Below are positions 1-8,812 of a stretch of 64,000 nt of DNA, one piece after another. The DNA comes from an uncultured Sphingomonadaceae bacterium. GTDB taxonomy: Bacteria; Pseudomonadota; Alphaproteobacteria; Sphingomonadales; Sphingomonadaceae. The notes below the pieces were generated by a model. It ran no database searches. It saw only the letters and a list, made by a program, of their open reading frames with translations, and was not told the origin of the DNA. The position numbers and the translations under genes were made by a program. The stretch lies in NCBI GenBank assembly GCA_947503245.1, contig CANNCV010000002.1, positions 558,001 through 622,000 of the forward strand, read 5' to 3'. Within the stretch, counting starts at the first letter, position 1. The number at the start of each line of letters is the position of its first letter.

Positions 1-840
1 GGCTGCCAGAATGCAACCATATTCCTAGAGCCATGCGCCCGCAACACTGCACCTGCCATTGCGCTCGCTGCAATGGAAGCGGATGCGGATGATGTGTTGC
101 TGGTCATGCCCAGCGACCATGTCATCACCAAGCCGCAAGTGTTTCTGGACACTGTTCGCGCCGCCGTACAAGCTGCATCTAACGGTTATCTGGTCACATT
201 CGGTATCACGCCCGATCAGCCCGAGACCGGATATGGCTATATCGCCGCAGCGCAGCCGCTTGACGGGATACAAGGCGGCCATGATGTTGCTCGCTTCGTT
301 GAAAAGCCCGCGCGTGAAAAAGCACAGCAGATGCTCGATCAAGGTGGGCATTATTGGAATGCCGGTATATTTTTGATGCGCGCGGGGGATTATATTGCCG
401 CGCTGCAAAACCATGCGCCAGATATCGCTGCAAAAGCGGAACTGGCCCATGAAAATGCTGCACGTAATGGGCATTTTGTCACGCCCGATGCCAGTCATTT
501 TGCCGATTGTCCGTCAGATTCCATTGACTATGCGGTCATGGAAAAGGCCGAAAAGGTTGCGGTATTTGCCATGGATTGCGGATGGTCTGACCTTGGCAGT
601 TGGGACGCATTGTACGAGCTGGCAGCCAAGGATGATGATGCCAATGCTGTATCGGGCCAAACGGCATTGCTGAACGCCAAAGGCAATTTGGTACAAAGCG
701 ATCAATTGCGGATTGCCGCCGCCGATATCGACAATATTATTATCGTTGCCCAGGGTAATAACGTACTGATCTTGCCGCGCGGACAATCGCAAAAAGTGAA
801 AGAACTGAAAGCGCTGCTGGACACATCAAGCAAAAGCTAA
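1..840 (+). CDS. Mannose-1-phosphate guanylyltransferase, C-terminal part (cut by window edge)
   Basis: The reading frame is open from the first base, so the true start lies left of the window. It forms GDP-mannose from GTP and mannose-1-phosphate in the cytoplasm, feeding polysaccharide and glycolipid synthesis. The first visible codons give LEPCARNTAPAIALAA, the signature that follows the pyrophosphorylase loop in this family. VMPSDHVI, FVEKP, YWNAGIFL and SIDYAVMEKA then follow, and GWSDLGSWDALYEL near the C-terminus is typical. The protein ends shortly after the nucleotidyltransferase domain with RGQSQKVKEL, so it lacks the fused phosphomannose isomerase domain of two-domain homologues. 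The next gene, hslV, is functionally unrelated. The family assignment is secure; the choice of manC or cpsB as a name is not. Confidence 0.93.
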   Translation, partial: GCQNATIFLEPCARNTAPAIALAAMEADADDVLLVMPSDHVITKPQVFLDTVRAAVQAASNGYLVTFGITPDQPETGYGYIAAAQPLDGIQGGHDVARFVEKPAREKAQQMLDQGGHYWNAGIFLMRAGDYIAALQNHAPDIAAKAELAHENAARNGHFVTPDASHFADCPSDSIDYAVMEKAEKVAVFAMDCGWSDLGSWDALYELAAKDDDANAVSGQTALLNAKGNLVQSDQLRIAAADIDNIIIVAQGNNVLILPRGQSQKVKELKALLDTSSKS

Positions 841-867
841 GCCGATTGACATGTCGGGCCAAGGCAT

Positions 868-896
868 CTTGCACCATCACGCAGAGCGTACCATAT
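868..896 (+). promoter_or_regulatory. Candidate heat-shock (RpoH-type) promoter of hslVU
   Basis: CTTGCA at 868-873 and CCATAT at 891-896 are separated by 17 bases. This resembles sigma-32 promoters (CTTGAA, then CCNNAT-like -10 elements). hslVU is a classical heat-shock operon, which fits. A start about 7 bases after the -10 would fall at or next to the hslV ATG. Only the two boxes are seen; the promoter role is inferred. Confidence 0.4.
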
Positions 897-903
897 TCAC
901 CTT

Positions 904-1470
904 ATGACTGATCACAACAACAGCAATATGCCTGTATGGCATGGCACAACAATTATTGGCGTTCGCAAAAATGGTAAGGCCGTGATTGCCGGCGATGGGC
1001 AGGTCTCTATGGGCCAGACCATCATGAAACCCAATGCACGCAAAGTACGCTCTTTGGGCGATGGCTCGGTTATTGGAGGTTTTGCTGGTGCCACGGCCGA
1101 TGCCTTCACCCTGTTTGAACGGCTGGAAGCAAAATTGGAACGGCATTCCGGGCAATTGATGCGAGCTGCCGTCGAATTGGCGAAGGATTGGCGTACAGAC
1201 AAATATCTGCGTAATTTGGAAGCGATGATGATTGTCGCTGATAAGGATGTGACCCTTATTTTGACGGGCAATGGTGATGTTCTGGAACCAGGTGACGGCA
1301 TTGCCGCCATTGGTTCGGGCGGCAATTATGCTCTGGCTGCTGCACGCGCTTTGATGGAATATGAAGATGATGCCGAAATATTGGCCCGCCGCGCAATGAA
1401 GATTGCCGCCGATGTCTGCGTTTACACCAATGATCAGCTGACATTGGAAATACTCACTAGCGATACCTGA
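904..1470 (+). CDS. hslV: ATP-dependent protease proteolytic subunit HslV
   Basis: HslV is the threonine-protease peptidase of the HslUV (ClpQY) complex, a cytoplasmic bacterial proteasome relative that degrades misfolded and regulatory proteins. The mature N-terminus is expected at Thr15 in WHGTTIIGV, after removal of a short propeptide. [11 protein letters not shown], the [18 protein letters not shown] stretch and [15 protein letters not shown] are family signatures. The length of 188 residues is normal with a slightly long propeptide. A second ATG at 928 would shorten the propeptide. Neither start has a clear Shine-Dalgarno sequence. hslU follows 73 bases downstream, in the usual order. 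Confidence 0.97.
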   Translation: MTDHNNSNMPVWHGTTIIGVRKNGKAVIAGDGQVSMGQTIMKPNARKVRSLGDGSVIGGFAGATADAFTLFERLEAKLERHSGQLMRAAVELAKDWRTDKYLRNLEAMMIVADKDVTLILTGNGDVLEPGDGIAAIGSGGNYALAAARALMEYEDDAEILARRAMKIAADVCVYTNDQLTLEILTSDT

Positions 1471-1543
1471 AAGCGCCCATAGCCAAAGGCTGACGCACAT
1501 TTTTATCGATATGCTTCACATATGAGTGAAAGCGATTGGACCC

Positions 1544-2854
1544 ATGAATATTATGACTGAAACACTTACACCCAAAAAAATCGTTGCTGCGCTGGACCAG
1601 CATATTGTTGGCCAGAAAGACGCAAAACGCGCCGTTGCCATCGCTTTGCGCAACCGCTGGCGGCGTCAGCGCTTACCGGCCGAATTGCGCGATGAGGTCA
1701 CACCCAAAAATATTTTGATGATAGGCCCCACAGGCTGCGGTAAGACGGAAATCTCCCGCCGTTTGGCAAAGCTGGTCAACGCGCCTTTCATTAAAATCGA
1801 GGCGACAAAATTCACAGAAGTTGGCTATGTTGGCCGCGATGTTGACCAGATAGCACGCGATCTTGTCGAAGAAGCTGTCAGGCTAGAAAAAGAAATCCGC
1901 CGCGAAGCCGTTCGCGAAGCTGCCGCTGAAGCCGCAATGAAAAGACTGCTGGACGCACTGGTGGGTGACAATGCCAGCGAGGCGACCAGAGAGAGCTTTC
2001 GCCAGCGCATTGTCGATAACCATATGAACGATAATGAGGTCGAGATCGAGGTTGAAGACACACCGCAAACCCAGATGGATTTGCCCGGTATGAACGGACA
2101 GGTCGGCATGATTAACTTATCTGATATGATGGGTAAAGCCTTTGGCAGTCCGCCCAAAAAGCGCCGCAAAATGCGCGTTGCTGACGCTTGGGATAAGCTG
2201 ATTGAGGAAGAGTCTGACAAGCGTCTGGACGATGATGATGTCGCCCGTGCAGCTCTTGCCAATGCGGAAACAAACGGCATTGTGTTTCTTGACGAGATTG
2301 ACAAAATCGCTGTGTCAGATGTTCGCGGTGGTTCAGTCAGCCGCGAGGGCGTTCAGCGCGATTTGCTGCCTTTGATTGAGGGTACTACGGTGGCCACCAA
2401 ATATGGCGCAATGAAAACTGACCATGTTTTGTTTATTGCCTCTGGTGCTTTTCACGTATCGAAACCCAGCGACATGCTGCCCGAATTGCAGGGCCGCCTG
2501 CCCATCAGGGTGGAATTGCGCGCGCTGACCGAAGATGATTTCGTCACAATATTGTCTGACACAAAGGCCAATTTGCCGACCCAATATGCAGCATTAATCG
2601 GCACAGAAGATGTCACGCTGGACTTTAAGGATGATGCGATCAAGGCACTGGCGCGCATTGCCGCAGATGTGAATGATACAGTTGAGAATATCGGTGCAAG
2701 GAGATTGCAGACAGTCATGGAAAAACTGCTTGAGCATATCAGCTATGAAGCAGAGGATATGGCGGGTCAGACAGTGGTAATTGATGCCAAATATGTTGAG
2801 GGCCAGCTGGACACAGTTGCCAAGGATAGTGACCTTAGCAAATATGTCCTTTAG
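1544..2854 (+). CDS. hslU: HslU ATPase subunit of the HslUV protease
   Basis: This AAA+ unfoldase feeds substrates into Hsl[18 protein letters not shown] at the N-terminus is the family opening, followed by Walker A GPTGCGKT around residues 61-68 and Walker [12 protein letters not shown]. The acidic inserted I-domain lies between them, and [12 protein letters not shown] carries the sensor and arginine-finger region. The C-terminus SKYVL is the hydrophobic tail that docks into HslV. I chose ATG 1544 (436 aa). A GTG at 1526 and an ATG at 1553 are in frame, and the ribosome-binding signal is too weak to decide. The gene is presumably cotranscribed with hslV. Confidence 0.96.
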   Translation: MNIMTETLTPKKIVAALDQHIVGQKDAKRAVAIALRNRWRRQRLPAELRDEVTPKNILMIGPTGCGKTEISRRLAKLVNAPFIKIEATKFTEVGYVGRDVDQIARDLVEEAVRLEKEIRREAVREAAAEAAMKRLLDALVGDNASEATRESFRQRIVDNHMNDNEVEIEVEDTPQTQMDLPGMNGQVGMINLSDMMGKAFGSPPKKRRKMRVADAWDKLIEEESDKRLDDDDVARAALANAETNGIVFLDEIDKIAVSDVRGGSVSREGVQRDLLPLIEGTTVATKYGAMKTDHVLFIASGAFHVSKPSDMLPELQGRLPIRVELRALTEDDFVTILSDTKANLPTQYAALIGTEDVTLDFKDDAIKALARIAADVNDTVENIGARRLQTVMEKLLEHISYEAEDMAGQTVVIDAKYVEGQLDTVAKDSDLSKYVL

Positions 2855-2894
2855 TCTGTCCGCAAATGACGACAGCAATTAGGAGAATTCCCGC

Positions 2895-3323
2895 ATGACA
2901 GACACAAAACCGGCTGGATTGACAGGTGGCTGCCATTGCGGGGCGATCCGCTATACTCTGCACGACCCCCCCATCAACCATACATTGTGCCATTGCCGCG
3001 ATTGCCGCCGAAACGCCGGTGCGCAAATGGTTGGCTGGGCGATGTACAGGGAACAGGCCCTTGATATCGAAATGGGTGAGGTCGCAACCTATGCGTCGTC
3101 TGAAAATGCGCGGCGACATTTTTGCATTCAGTGCGGCACCGGTCTGTTCTACACAAATGCGGCGCTGATCCCCGGTCTGGTAGATATTCGTTCGGGTACG
3201 TTGGATGAGCCCGATTTGCTGCCTGCGCAAATGCAGATTCAAACAGAGGACCGCATTAGTTGGATGGAAGATGTTCACCTTCTCCCAAGCTGTGAGCGCT
3301 ACCCCAATCCTAAGGATTTATAG
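2895..3323 (+). CDS. GFA-family (Mss4-like fold) zinc protein
   Basis: This 142-residue protein has the cysteine pattern of the glutathione-dependent formaldehyde-activating enzyme family: GGCHCG (Cys13, Cys15), CHCRDC (Cys32, Cys34, Cys37) and FCIQCGTGLF (Cys77, Cys80). These ligands hold one structural and one labile zinc ion. GFA-like paralogues are very common in alphaproteobacteria and most have no proven substrate, so formaldehyde activation should not be assumed. A good ribosome-binding site (AGGAG) lies 11 bases before the ATG. It starts 40 bases after hslU in the same direction, and readthrough is possible. Confidence 0.9.
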   Translation: MTDTKPAGLTGGCHCGAIRYTLHDPPINHTLCHCRDCRRNAGAQMVGWAMYREQALDIEMGEVATYASSENARRHFCIQCGTGLFYTNAALIPGLVDIRSGTLDEPDLLPAQMQIQTEDRISWMEDVHLLPSCERYPNPKDL

Positions 3324-3384
3324 CCCGTTTATCCTGATTTTCCGCAAATCGTCTACATTCGTGGTTCATATCTGCAGCCAATGC

Positions 3385-3412
3385 TTGACAGCAGTTTACC
3401 AATTCTTACAAG
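3385..3412 (+). promoter_or_regulatory. Candidate sigma-70 promoter of the thiol lipoprotein gene
   Basis: TTGACA at 3385-3390 is a perfect -35 box. TACAAG at 3407-3412, after a 16-base spacer, is an imperfect -10 box. The predicted start near 3418 would give a leader of about 90 bases that contains the palindrome at 3446-3461. The -35 is strong and the -10 weak, so this is a moderate call. Confidence 0.4.
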
Positions 3413-3445
3413 TTCGCCGCAATTGTAACCATTGATCGAAACTAT

Positions 3446-3461
3446 GCGAATATCTATTCGC
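3446..3461. promoter_or_regulatory. 16-bp inverted repeat, possible operator or leader hairpin
   Basis: GCGAATA-TC-TATTCGC is a perfect inverted repeat with 7-base arms, about 50 bases before the lipoprotein start. It lies in what would be the leader if the promoter at 3385-3412 is real. A dimeric repressor site is the simplest reading. The loop is too short for a stable RNA hairpin. Confidence 0.4.
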
Positions 3462-3510
3462 GTGCTCAGATCATATTTGCATCGGGCTCACATTAGCCTG
3501 ATGACAGGAC

Positions 3511-4161
3511 ATGTTGGATTTTATGACCAAAACTTCTCTTCTCACCACGCTATTAGCCTCCACATTTTTGTTGACCGGCTGTAGCGGCGCTAGCGATGAA
3601 TCAGATAATAGCAGTGATACCGGCGGCGCTACAGAATATGAAGGTGGCGATACACTTACCGTAGAAGAACAGCCTGGCCCGGCAATTGGTGACCGCGCGC
3701 CGGTTGATCTGTCTCTCGCCGATGCTGATGGTAACAGCGTTCCTGTCTCTGAACGTACCGGAGAAAAAGGCACAATATTGGTGTTTACCCGCTCTGTTGA
3801 TTGGTGCCCCTATTGTCAGGGCCAGTTGAAATTGTTGAACGACATTGCCGAAGATATTGGTGAAAAAGGCTATACCATTGCCGGTGTCAGCTATGATCCT
3901 GTTGCGTCGCTAAAAGCCTTTTCAAACGAACAGGACATTACATATACGCTTTTGTCTGATGATGGCTCCAAACTGATTGACGCTTTTGCCATTCGCGATC
4001 CGCAATATGCCGATCCGGAAAGCCGCGCTTATGGTGTACCTTACGCCTCTATCTTCGTTCTCGACAGTGATGGTGTTGTCCGCGCAAAATCTGTGTCGTC
4101 TGATTATAAAAACCGGCCGACAAATGATGAATTGCAATTGCTGATTGAAAGCGCTGGATAA
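3511..4161 (+). CDS. Lipoprotein with peroxiredoxin/thioredoxin-like domain
   Basis: The first 24 residues form a lipoprotein signal ending in LTGC, with Cys24 as the predicted lipidated residue. An acidic, Ser/Gly-rich linker runs to about residue 60, and an AhpC/TSA-type redoxin domain follows. The redox motif is VDWCPYCQ (Cys99 and Cys102, CxxC), placed where the family expects it, before a helix and strand pair. The later GVPYASIFVLDSDG matches the cis-proline and strand region. The protein is probably anchored at the inner or outer membrane and acts on disulfides or peroxides in the periplasm. An in-frame ATG at 3523 would give a more compact 20-residue signal. The partner and substrate are unknown. 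Confidence 0.85.
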   Translation: MLDFMTKTSLLTTLLASTFLLTGCSGASDESDNSSDTGGATEYEGGDTLTVEEQPGPAIGDRAPVDLSLADADGNSVPVSERTGEKGTILVFTRSVDWCPYCQGQLKLLNDIAEDIGEKGYTIAGVSYDPVASLKAFSNEQDITYTLLSDDGSKLIDAFAIRDPQYADPESRAYGVPYASIFVLDSDGVVRAKSVSSDYKNRPTNDELQLLIESAG

Positions 4162-4256
4162 TCTCTGCTGCTATAAGGGCAAGGCGGATATCCCAGATAT
4201 AATGCCGCAATAGATAAATTTGCTGACAGATGGCGCTGCCACTTTATAGCTGCAGT

Positions 4257-4898
4257 ATGTCCTGGCTACCGATTCCTCTTGAAAATATGATCGCATTTGT
4301 GGTCACCGATCTGGCATTCTGCCTTATCCCCGGCCCTGCTGTCATGGTCACGGTCAGCCATGCGCTATCTGGCGGAATGCGGGGCGCAGCCGGGCCGATA
4401 TTGGGCATAAATTTCGGTAACTTTATCTGGTATGGGCTCTCCGCAATTGGCCTTATTGCTTTGGCGAGCCAAGCGCCGGTCATATTTGCGGTTATGCAAT
4501 TTGTTGGCACGGCCTATCTCATTTATATGGGCTATCGCCGCTTTGTCGCACCTGATTTCGCAAGTTCTATCGGTCCGGCTGCACCTGCAAAAACATTGGC
4601 CGGAGGTTTTGCAAATGGCATTGCCGTGCATATGGCGAACCCCAAAGCATTGTTATTCTATACCGCTGTTCTGCCGCAATTTCTGGATACGCAGCGGCCT
4701 ATCGGCCCGCAAATTTTGGTTTTGATGGTTCTGACCATATTTACCGAGACCACCAGCCTGACCATCTATTCCTATATTTCTGCCAAAGGCGGGTCGCTGG
4801 CACAGGCTAAAGGCCAGACCCTCTTGCTCAACCGAATTGCGGGCAGCATCCTGATTGCCGTCGCCCTGTCACTGGCATTTTTCAACATATGGGGCTGA
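4257..4898 (+). CDS. LysE/RhtB-family amino acid exporter
   Basis: This is a membrane protein of about 213 residues with the LysE fold. The N-terminal FCLIPGPAVMVTVSHALSGG carries the conserved PGP motif of LysE/RhtB exporters. The ANPKALLFYTAVLPQFL segment is the second family signature. About six hydrophobic segments are visible. Members export amino acids or derivatives such as homoserine lactone or threonine; the substrate cannot be read from sequence. I prefer ATG 4257, because an upstream in-frame ATG (4230) adds nine residues not typical of the family. No operon partner is obvious. Confidence 0.88.
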   Translation: MSWLPIPLENMIAFVVTDLAFCLIPGPAVMVTVSHALSGGMRGAAGPILGINFGNFIWYGLSAIGLIALASQAPVIFAVMQFVGTAYLIYMGYRRFVAPDFASSIGPAAPAKTLAGGFANGIAVHMANPKALLFYTAVLPQFLDTQRPIGPQILVLMVLTIFTETTSLTIYSYISAKGGSLAQAKGQTLLLNRIAGSILIAVALSLAFFNIWG

Positions 4899-4983
4899 TA
4901 AGGATAAGCCCGAACAATTGGGTATTTGCTTTCGGAAATAGAATGACGGTTGTCAGCACAAGCAAATCCGCTAAAGGCGGCTT

Positions 4984-5952
4984 ATGCGAACATTTATGAT
5001 CATTATAGCTTTTCTCGCGCTCATTATAGGCGCGGGGTATTTCTGGTTTAGCAGCCTGCCATCAGCCCAGCAATTAAACACTGCAGATGCGTGGTTTGGT
5101 GCATCAAGCAAAGGTGAAAAAACTGGCGATGCTGTGATTTTTGACGAAGCTAATAATGTTGCGTTGAATATCTGGCGCCCCAATGATCTTGATGAGAATG
5201 CAAAAGCGCCTGTGCTGGTATTCTTTTATGGCGGGTCATGGCGCATGGGTGACCGTGATGAATATGACTTTCTTGCGCGCTCTTTCACCAATTTGGGTTA
5301 TATCGTCGTGCTGCCCAATTACCGGCTTTTCCCGCAAGTAAAATGGCCTTCAATGGTGGAAGATAGCGCAGCTGCTTTGGCATGGACTCATGATAATATC
5401 GCGCAATATGGCGGCGACCCTGAGCAGATTGTGGTGTCTGGCCATAGTGCAGGTGCCTATAATGCGGTTATGGCGGTGATCGACCCGCAATGGCTGACCA
5501 AACACGGGAAGAGCGATGCCATCATTCGCGGCATTGCCCCGCTTGCCGGACCGTTTGATTTCTATCCTTTTGATTCTGACTCAACCAAAAACAGTTTTGG
5601 CAACGCTGATGATCCGAAAATGACCCAGCCGGTTAATTTCGCGCGTGGTGATGCGCCGCCCATGCTGTTGCTGACAGGCGATAGCGATAAGACGGTACAA
5701 CCGCGCAACAGCAAGGAATTGCAAAAACGTCTGGTACAGGCTGGCGGTGAAGCGGAATATGGCGAATATGCAGGTCTGGGGCATGCCGACATCATCATGG
5801 CCGCGTCCTCGCTATTCGCCAGTAAGGCCCCCGTGATTGACGATATGGACAGTTTCTTCAAAAAGGCACTGGCTGCACCGCGCAAGGCAAAGCCGGTATC
5901 TCCCGAGACGGAAACTGAAAACAGTCCTGAGGCTGAGGCAGATAATAGCTAA
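4984..5952 (+). CDS. Alpha/beta hydrolase (carboxylesterase-like), membrane-anchored or secreted
   Basis: An N-terminal hydrophobic segment (residues 4-23) acts as a signal anchor. The hydrolase fold follows. FFYGGSWRMGD (79-90) is the oxyanion-hole region, in the place of HGGxW in lipase-like esterases. GHSAG places the nucleophile at Ser155. TGDSD (Asp233 or Asp235) and GLGHAD (His267) complete the triad. The C-terminal tail of about 25 residues is rich in Glu and Pro and looks disordered. The natural ester or peptide substrate is unknown; related proteins are annotated as esterases or kynurenine formamidase-like. A ribosome-binding site (AAAGGCGG) lies just before the ATG. Confidence 0.87.
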   Translation: MRTFMIIIAFLALIIGAGYFWFSSLPSAQQLNTADAWFGASSKGEKTGDAVIFDEANNVALNIWRPNDLDENAKAPVLVFFYGGSWRMGDRDEYDFLARSFTNLGYIVVLPNYRLFPQVKWPSMVEDSAAALAWTHDNIAQYGGDPEQIVVSGHSAGAYNAVMAVIDPQWLTKHGKSDAIIRGIAPLAGPFDFYPFDSDSTKNSFGNADDPKMTQPVNFARGDAPPMLLLTGDSDKTVQPRNSKELQKRLVQAGGEAEYGEYAGLGHADIIMAASSLFASKAPVIDDMDSFFKKALAAPRKAKPVSPETETENSPEAEADNS

Positions 5953-5961
5953 AGCCCGAAT

Positions 5962-6579
5962 TTACAGCGCCGCATTATTATAGCAATGCCATGTCAAAAT
6001 CGCGATGGCACCGCGATGTGGTGACCAGTTTTTGGCCAATGCCCGCGTTTCTTTCTCGCTTGGCCGTTCGTCCAGGCCTAATATCTTGCCTATACCTGCT
6101 TGTACGGCCAAGTCACCCGCAGGCCAGATATCGGGCCGGCCTTCTGCGAATAACAGATAGATTTCTGCTGACCAGCGGCCAATGCCTTTCACCAATGTGA
6201 GCTTTGCTATCGCCTCTTCATCATCAGCAGGCAAATCATCAAGCTGCAATCCGCCGGACACAATCAGTTCTGCCAATGATCGGGCATAGCCTTGTTTCTG
6301 CCGTGACAGCCCGCAACCACGCAGATCATCAAAGTCGGCAGCGATAACTTTTTCCGGCGGGCACCCCTCGCCCAAATGTGCCTCCAACTTGTTCCAGACA
6401 GAGGACGCCGCGGCCACGCTGACCTGTTGCCCTACAATCGTCCGCAGCAATGTCGTATAGCCACGTTCTCTAATGCGGGCTTCAGGATAGCCGGCCAGAT
6501 CACGCGCCCTTGCTATTCCCGGTTCGTTTTTAGCAATCTGGTCGATACTGTTTTTGATCTGCTCTTTGCTCAAACCCAT
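5962..6579 (-). CDS. DNA-3-methyladenine glycosylase II (AlkA-type, HhH-GPD)
   Basis: This enzyme excises alkylated bases from DNA. The HhH-GPD domain shows LRTIVGQQVSVAAAS near residues 45-59, the helix-hairpin-helix LTLVKGIGRWSAEIYLL (128-143), and the catalytic aspartate as Asp156 in WPAGDLAVQ. I use the ATG at 6579, with AGGAG upstream. The frame stays open to 6684, but that longer form would run into the divergent ferredoxin gene and adds residues unlike the family. The product of 205 residues matches short AlkA-like glycosylases without the N-terminal domain of E. coli AlkA. Confidence 0.92.
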   Translation of the reverse strand: MGLSKEQIKNSIDQIAKNEPGIARARDLAGYPEARIRERGYTTLLRTIVGQQVSVAAASSVWNKLEAHLGEGCPPEKVIAADFDDLRGCGLSRQKQGYARSLAELIVSGGLQLDDLPADDEEAIAKLTLVKGIGRWSAEIYLLFAEGRPDIWPAGDLAVQAGIGKILGLDERPSEKETRALAKNWSPHRGAIAILTWHCYNNAAL

Positions 6580-6675
6580 GACGGTGCCTACTCCTGTGCT
6601 ATCTGCCCCTTGCAAATAAGGGCAACGCAATACATATGCGCATCTTGCATAGGATCGTAATGGAGTGAGCATATT

Positions 6676-6993
6676 ATGCCACAATTGATTGTAGTAGACC
6701 GTTCAGGAGAAGAGAAAGCCGTTGAGGCAACTGCCGGTCTGTCTGTTATGGAAGCTATTCGTGACAATGGCTTTGACGAGTTATTGGCTTTGTGTGGCGG
6801 CTGCTGCTCATGCGCGACCTGCCATATCCATGTCGACCCATCTTTTCAGGACAAATTGCCAGCAATGAGCGAAGATGAAGATGATCTTCTGGAAAGCTCT
6901 GACCACCGCAATGAGCAATCACGCCTTAGCTGTCAGGTTATTATGAGTGATGATCTGAACGGCTTGAAGGTCGCTATTGCGCCGGAAGACTAA
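6676..6993 (+). CDS. Adrenodoxin/putidaredoxin-type [2Fe-2S] ferredoxin
   Basis: This 105-residue ferredoxin carries the cluster ligands Cys40, Cys46 and Cys49 in [14 protein letters not shown] (C-x5-C-x2-C) and Cys86 in RLSCQV. The acidic stretch [10 protein letters not shown] after the cluster loop is the usual docking surface for cytochrome P450 or other oxygenase partners. No P450 or ferredoxin reductase lies nearby, so its partner is elsewhere in the genome. GGAG stands before the ATG. Two extra cysteines (Cys43, Cys44) inside the cluster loop are worth noting. Confidence 0.94.
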   Translation: MPQLIVVDRSGEEKAVEATAGLSVMEAIRDNGFDELLALCGGCCSCATCHIHVDPSFQDKLPAMSEDEDDLLESSDHRNEQSRLSCQVIMSDDLNGLKVAIAPED

Positions 6994-7007
6994 GCTCTAG
7001 CTTGTCT

Positions 7008-7775
7008 CTAGCTTAAAGCGATTCCGTCTGGAACGATTTCATAACCTGCATCTGTGAGACCTTGTGTTAGTTGCGCCCCGCAAGATGCGAGCGCCTGCGA
7101 ATCGGTTGAGCGGATAACGAAATTTGCGCCTACCCGGCCTGAGCGGAAAAAGGGGTAGCTGCCAATCTGACATGAAGGATTGTCAGTTTCTGTCTTGCTC
7201 AGCAGGTCAGCCACTTCGCTTTCCGCTGTCCAGCAACCGATGGTGAGGCTTTGCAAAGGGCTGCCCCCTTGCAATGTGCCGGTCAGGGCATCGAGCATTC
7301 CCGCCATGATATGCGGCACGCCCGCCATGATGAAGATGTTGCCAAGCTGTATGCCCGGCGCACCCGACATACGATTTTCTATCAATTGTGCGCCAGCGGG
7401 TACACGTGCCATGCGAAGCCGCGCATCGTTCAATCCACCCTTATCCAGATAATATTGTTCCAGAACCGCCCGTGCTTTGGGGTGAATCTCAACCCCTATG
7501 CCCAGCGCCGCAGCAATTGAATCGACTGTAATGTCGTCATGAGTGGGGCCGATCCCGCCGGTTGTAAAAAGATAATCATTGCGCGCACGTAAAGCGTTGA
7601 CCGCTTCAACAATGGCGGCCTCATCATCAGCAACGACGCGCACCTCAGCCAGACGAATCCCCTGAACATTCAGCCATTTTGCCAATTGCGCGACATTTTT
7701 ATCCTGTGTCCGGCCGGACAGAATTTCATCGCCAATAACGACCAGCGCCGCAGTCCAGATTTTCGAATTTTCCAT
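7008..7775 (-). CDS. CinA N-terminal-type molybdopterin-binding protein
   Basis: This protein of 255 residues has the MoCF/MoaB-Mog fold seen in the N-terminal half of CinA. ALVVIGDEILSGRTQDKN is the family opening and YLFTTGGIGPTHDD the ligand-binding loop. It lacks the C-terminal nicotinamide-nucleotide amidohydrolase domain of full-length CinA, which is the usual arrangement in alphaproteobacteria. Stand-alone members are annotated as competence/damage-inducible protein A-like, and function is unproven; nucleotide-sugar or ADP-ribose pyrophosphatase activity is known for CinA proteins. AGAGGAA lies just before the ATG. It converges with the ferredoxin gene. Confidence 0.9.
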   Translation of the reverse strand: MENSKIWTAALVVIGDEILSGRTQDKNVAQLAKWLNVQGIRLAEVRVVADDEAAIVEAVNALRARNDYLFTTGGIGPTHDDITVDSIAAALGIGVEIHPKARAVLEQYYLDKGGLNDARLRMARVPAGAQLIENRMSGAPGIQLGNIFIMAGVPHIMAGMLDALTGTLQGGSPLQSLTIGCWTAESEVADLLSKTETDNPSCQIGSYPFFRSGRVGANFVIRSTDSQALASCGAQLTQGLTDAGYEIVPDGIALS

Positions 7776-7817
7776 AAGTTCCTCTTAACCTAGACAAAGC
7801 CACTCGCAAAGCGCTTC

Positions 7818-8666
7818 ATGTCAGTATATATTGATGTGATGAACAAATATCAGAAAGTAGACGCTGGCAGCGTTATCACCCGCGATGGCACCATCAAATT
7901 GCATGGGCCGGATGGTTTTGAAGGTATGCGCAAGGCTGGTCGTTTGGCCGCGGAAGTTCTCGACGGACTGGTGCCCCATGTTGTGCCGGGCGTCACCACA
8001 AGTGAGATTGACGATATTGTGCGCGTCCATATGCTGCGCGAAGGCGGCATTCCTGCAACATTGGGCTATCGCGGCTTTACGCATAGCTGCTGCACATCCA
8101 TTAATCACGTTATATGCCATGGCATCCCAAGCGACAAAAAACTGAAATCCGGCGATATCGTCAATATCGATGTCACCGTGATTGTTGATGGCTGGCATGG
8201 CGACACCAGCCGCATGTTCTTGGTCGGCGATGTGCCTATCAAAGCCCGAAGGCTGGTTGATGTCACCTATGAATGCCTGATGCTGGGCATTGAGCAAGCA
8301 AAACCGGGCAATTATCTGGGTGATATTGGCCATGCTATCCAGACGCATGCCCAACAACATCGCTATGGCATAGTGCGCGATTTTTGCGGCCATGGTCTTG
8401 GTCAGATCTTCCATGATGAACCTGAAGTGGTCCATCTCGGCGTTCCCGGTACTGGACCGGAACTGAAACCCGGCATGTTCTTCACCATCGAACCGATGAT
8501 CAATATTGGCAAAGCAGCAGGCAAGATCCTCAATGATGGCTGGACCGCCGTTACACGAGACAAATCGCTATCAGCGCAATTTGAACATAGCATTGGCATA
8601 ACCGAAACCGGTTGCGAGATTTTTACCAAAAGTCCGACGGGCCTTGATAACCCGCCTTATTCATAA
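7818..8666 (+). CDS. map: Type I methionine aminopeptidase
   Basis: This enzyme removes the initiator methionine from nascent proteins. The five metal ligands are visible in order: Asp118 (NIDVT), Asp129 (HGDTSR), His192 (CGHGLG), Glu225 (TIEPM) and Glu256 (QFEHS). The length fits type I enzymes with a short N-terminal extension. The start is uncertain: ATG 7818 and ATG 7839 are both in frame and neither has a good ribosome-binding site. The gene is divergent from the CinA-like gene, with only 42 bases between them. Confidence 0.95.
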   Translation: MSVYIDVMNKYQKVDAGSVITRDGTIKLHGPDGFEGMRKAGRLAAEVLDGLVPHVVPGVTTSEIDDIVRVHMLREGGIPATLGYRGFTHSCCTSINHVICHGIPSDKKLKSGDIVNIDVTVIVDGWHGDTSRMFLVGDVPIKARRLVDVTYECLMLGIEQAKPGNYLGDIGHAIQTHAQQHRYGIVRDFCGHGLGQIFHDEPEVVHLGVPGTGPELKPGMFFTIEPMINIGKAAGKILNDGWTAVTRDKSLSAQFEHSIGITETGCEIFTKSPTGLDNPPYS

Positions 8667-8812
8667 TCATATATAAAGTCTGTCCTCTGGTCATAGGCAG
8701 AACGCTGTTTGATTGGGCCACAGCCAACCAACTTTAGTCGCACGATTAAATTCTGCTGGACCAAAGCGCATAAAAGAGCATAGTCTCCTGAAAAAAATAA
8801 TGGGAGAGTGAT

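Noticed and set aside
877-1500. Long minus-strand frame covering hslV
   Set aside because: It is antisense to a gene with complete family motifs, has no ribosome-binding site and no recognisable domain. Many similar antisense frames across the window were dropped for the same reason.
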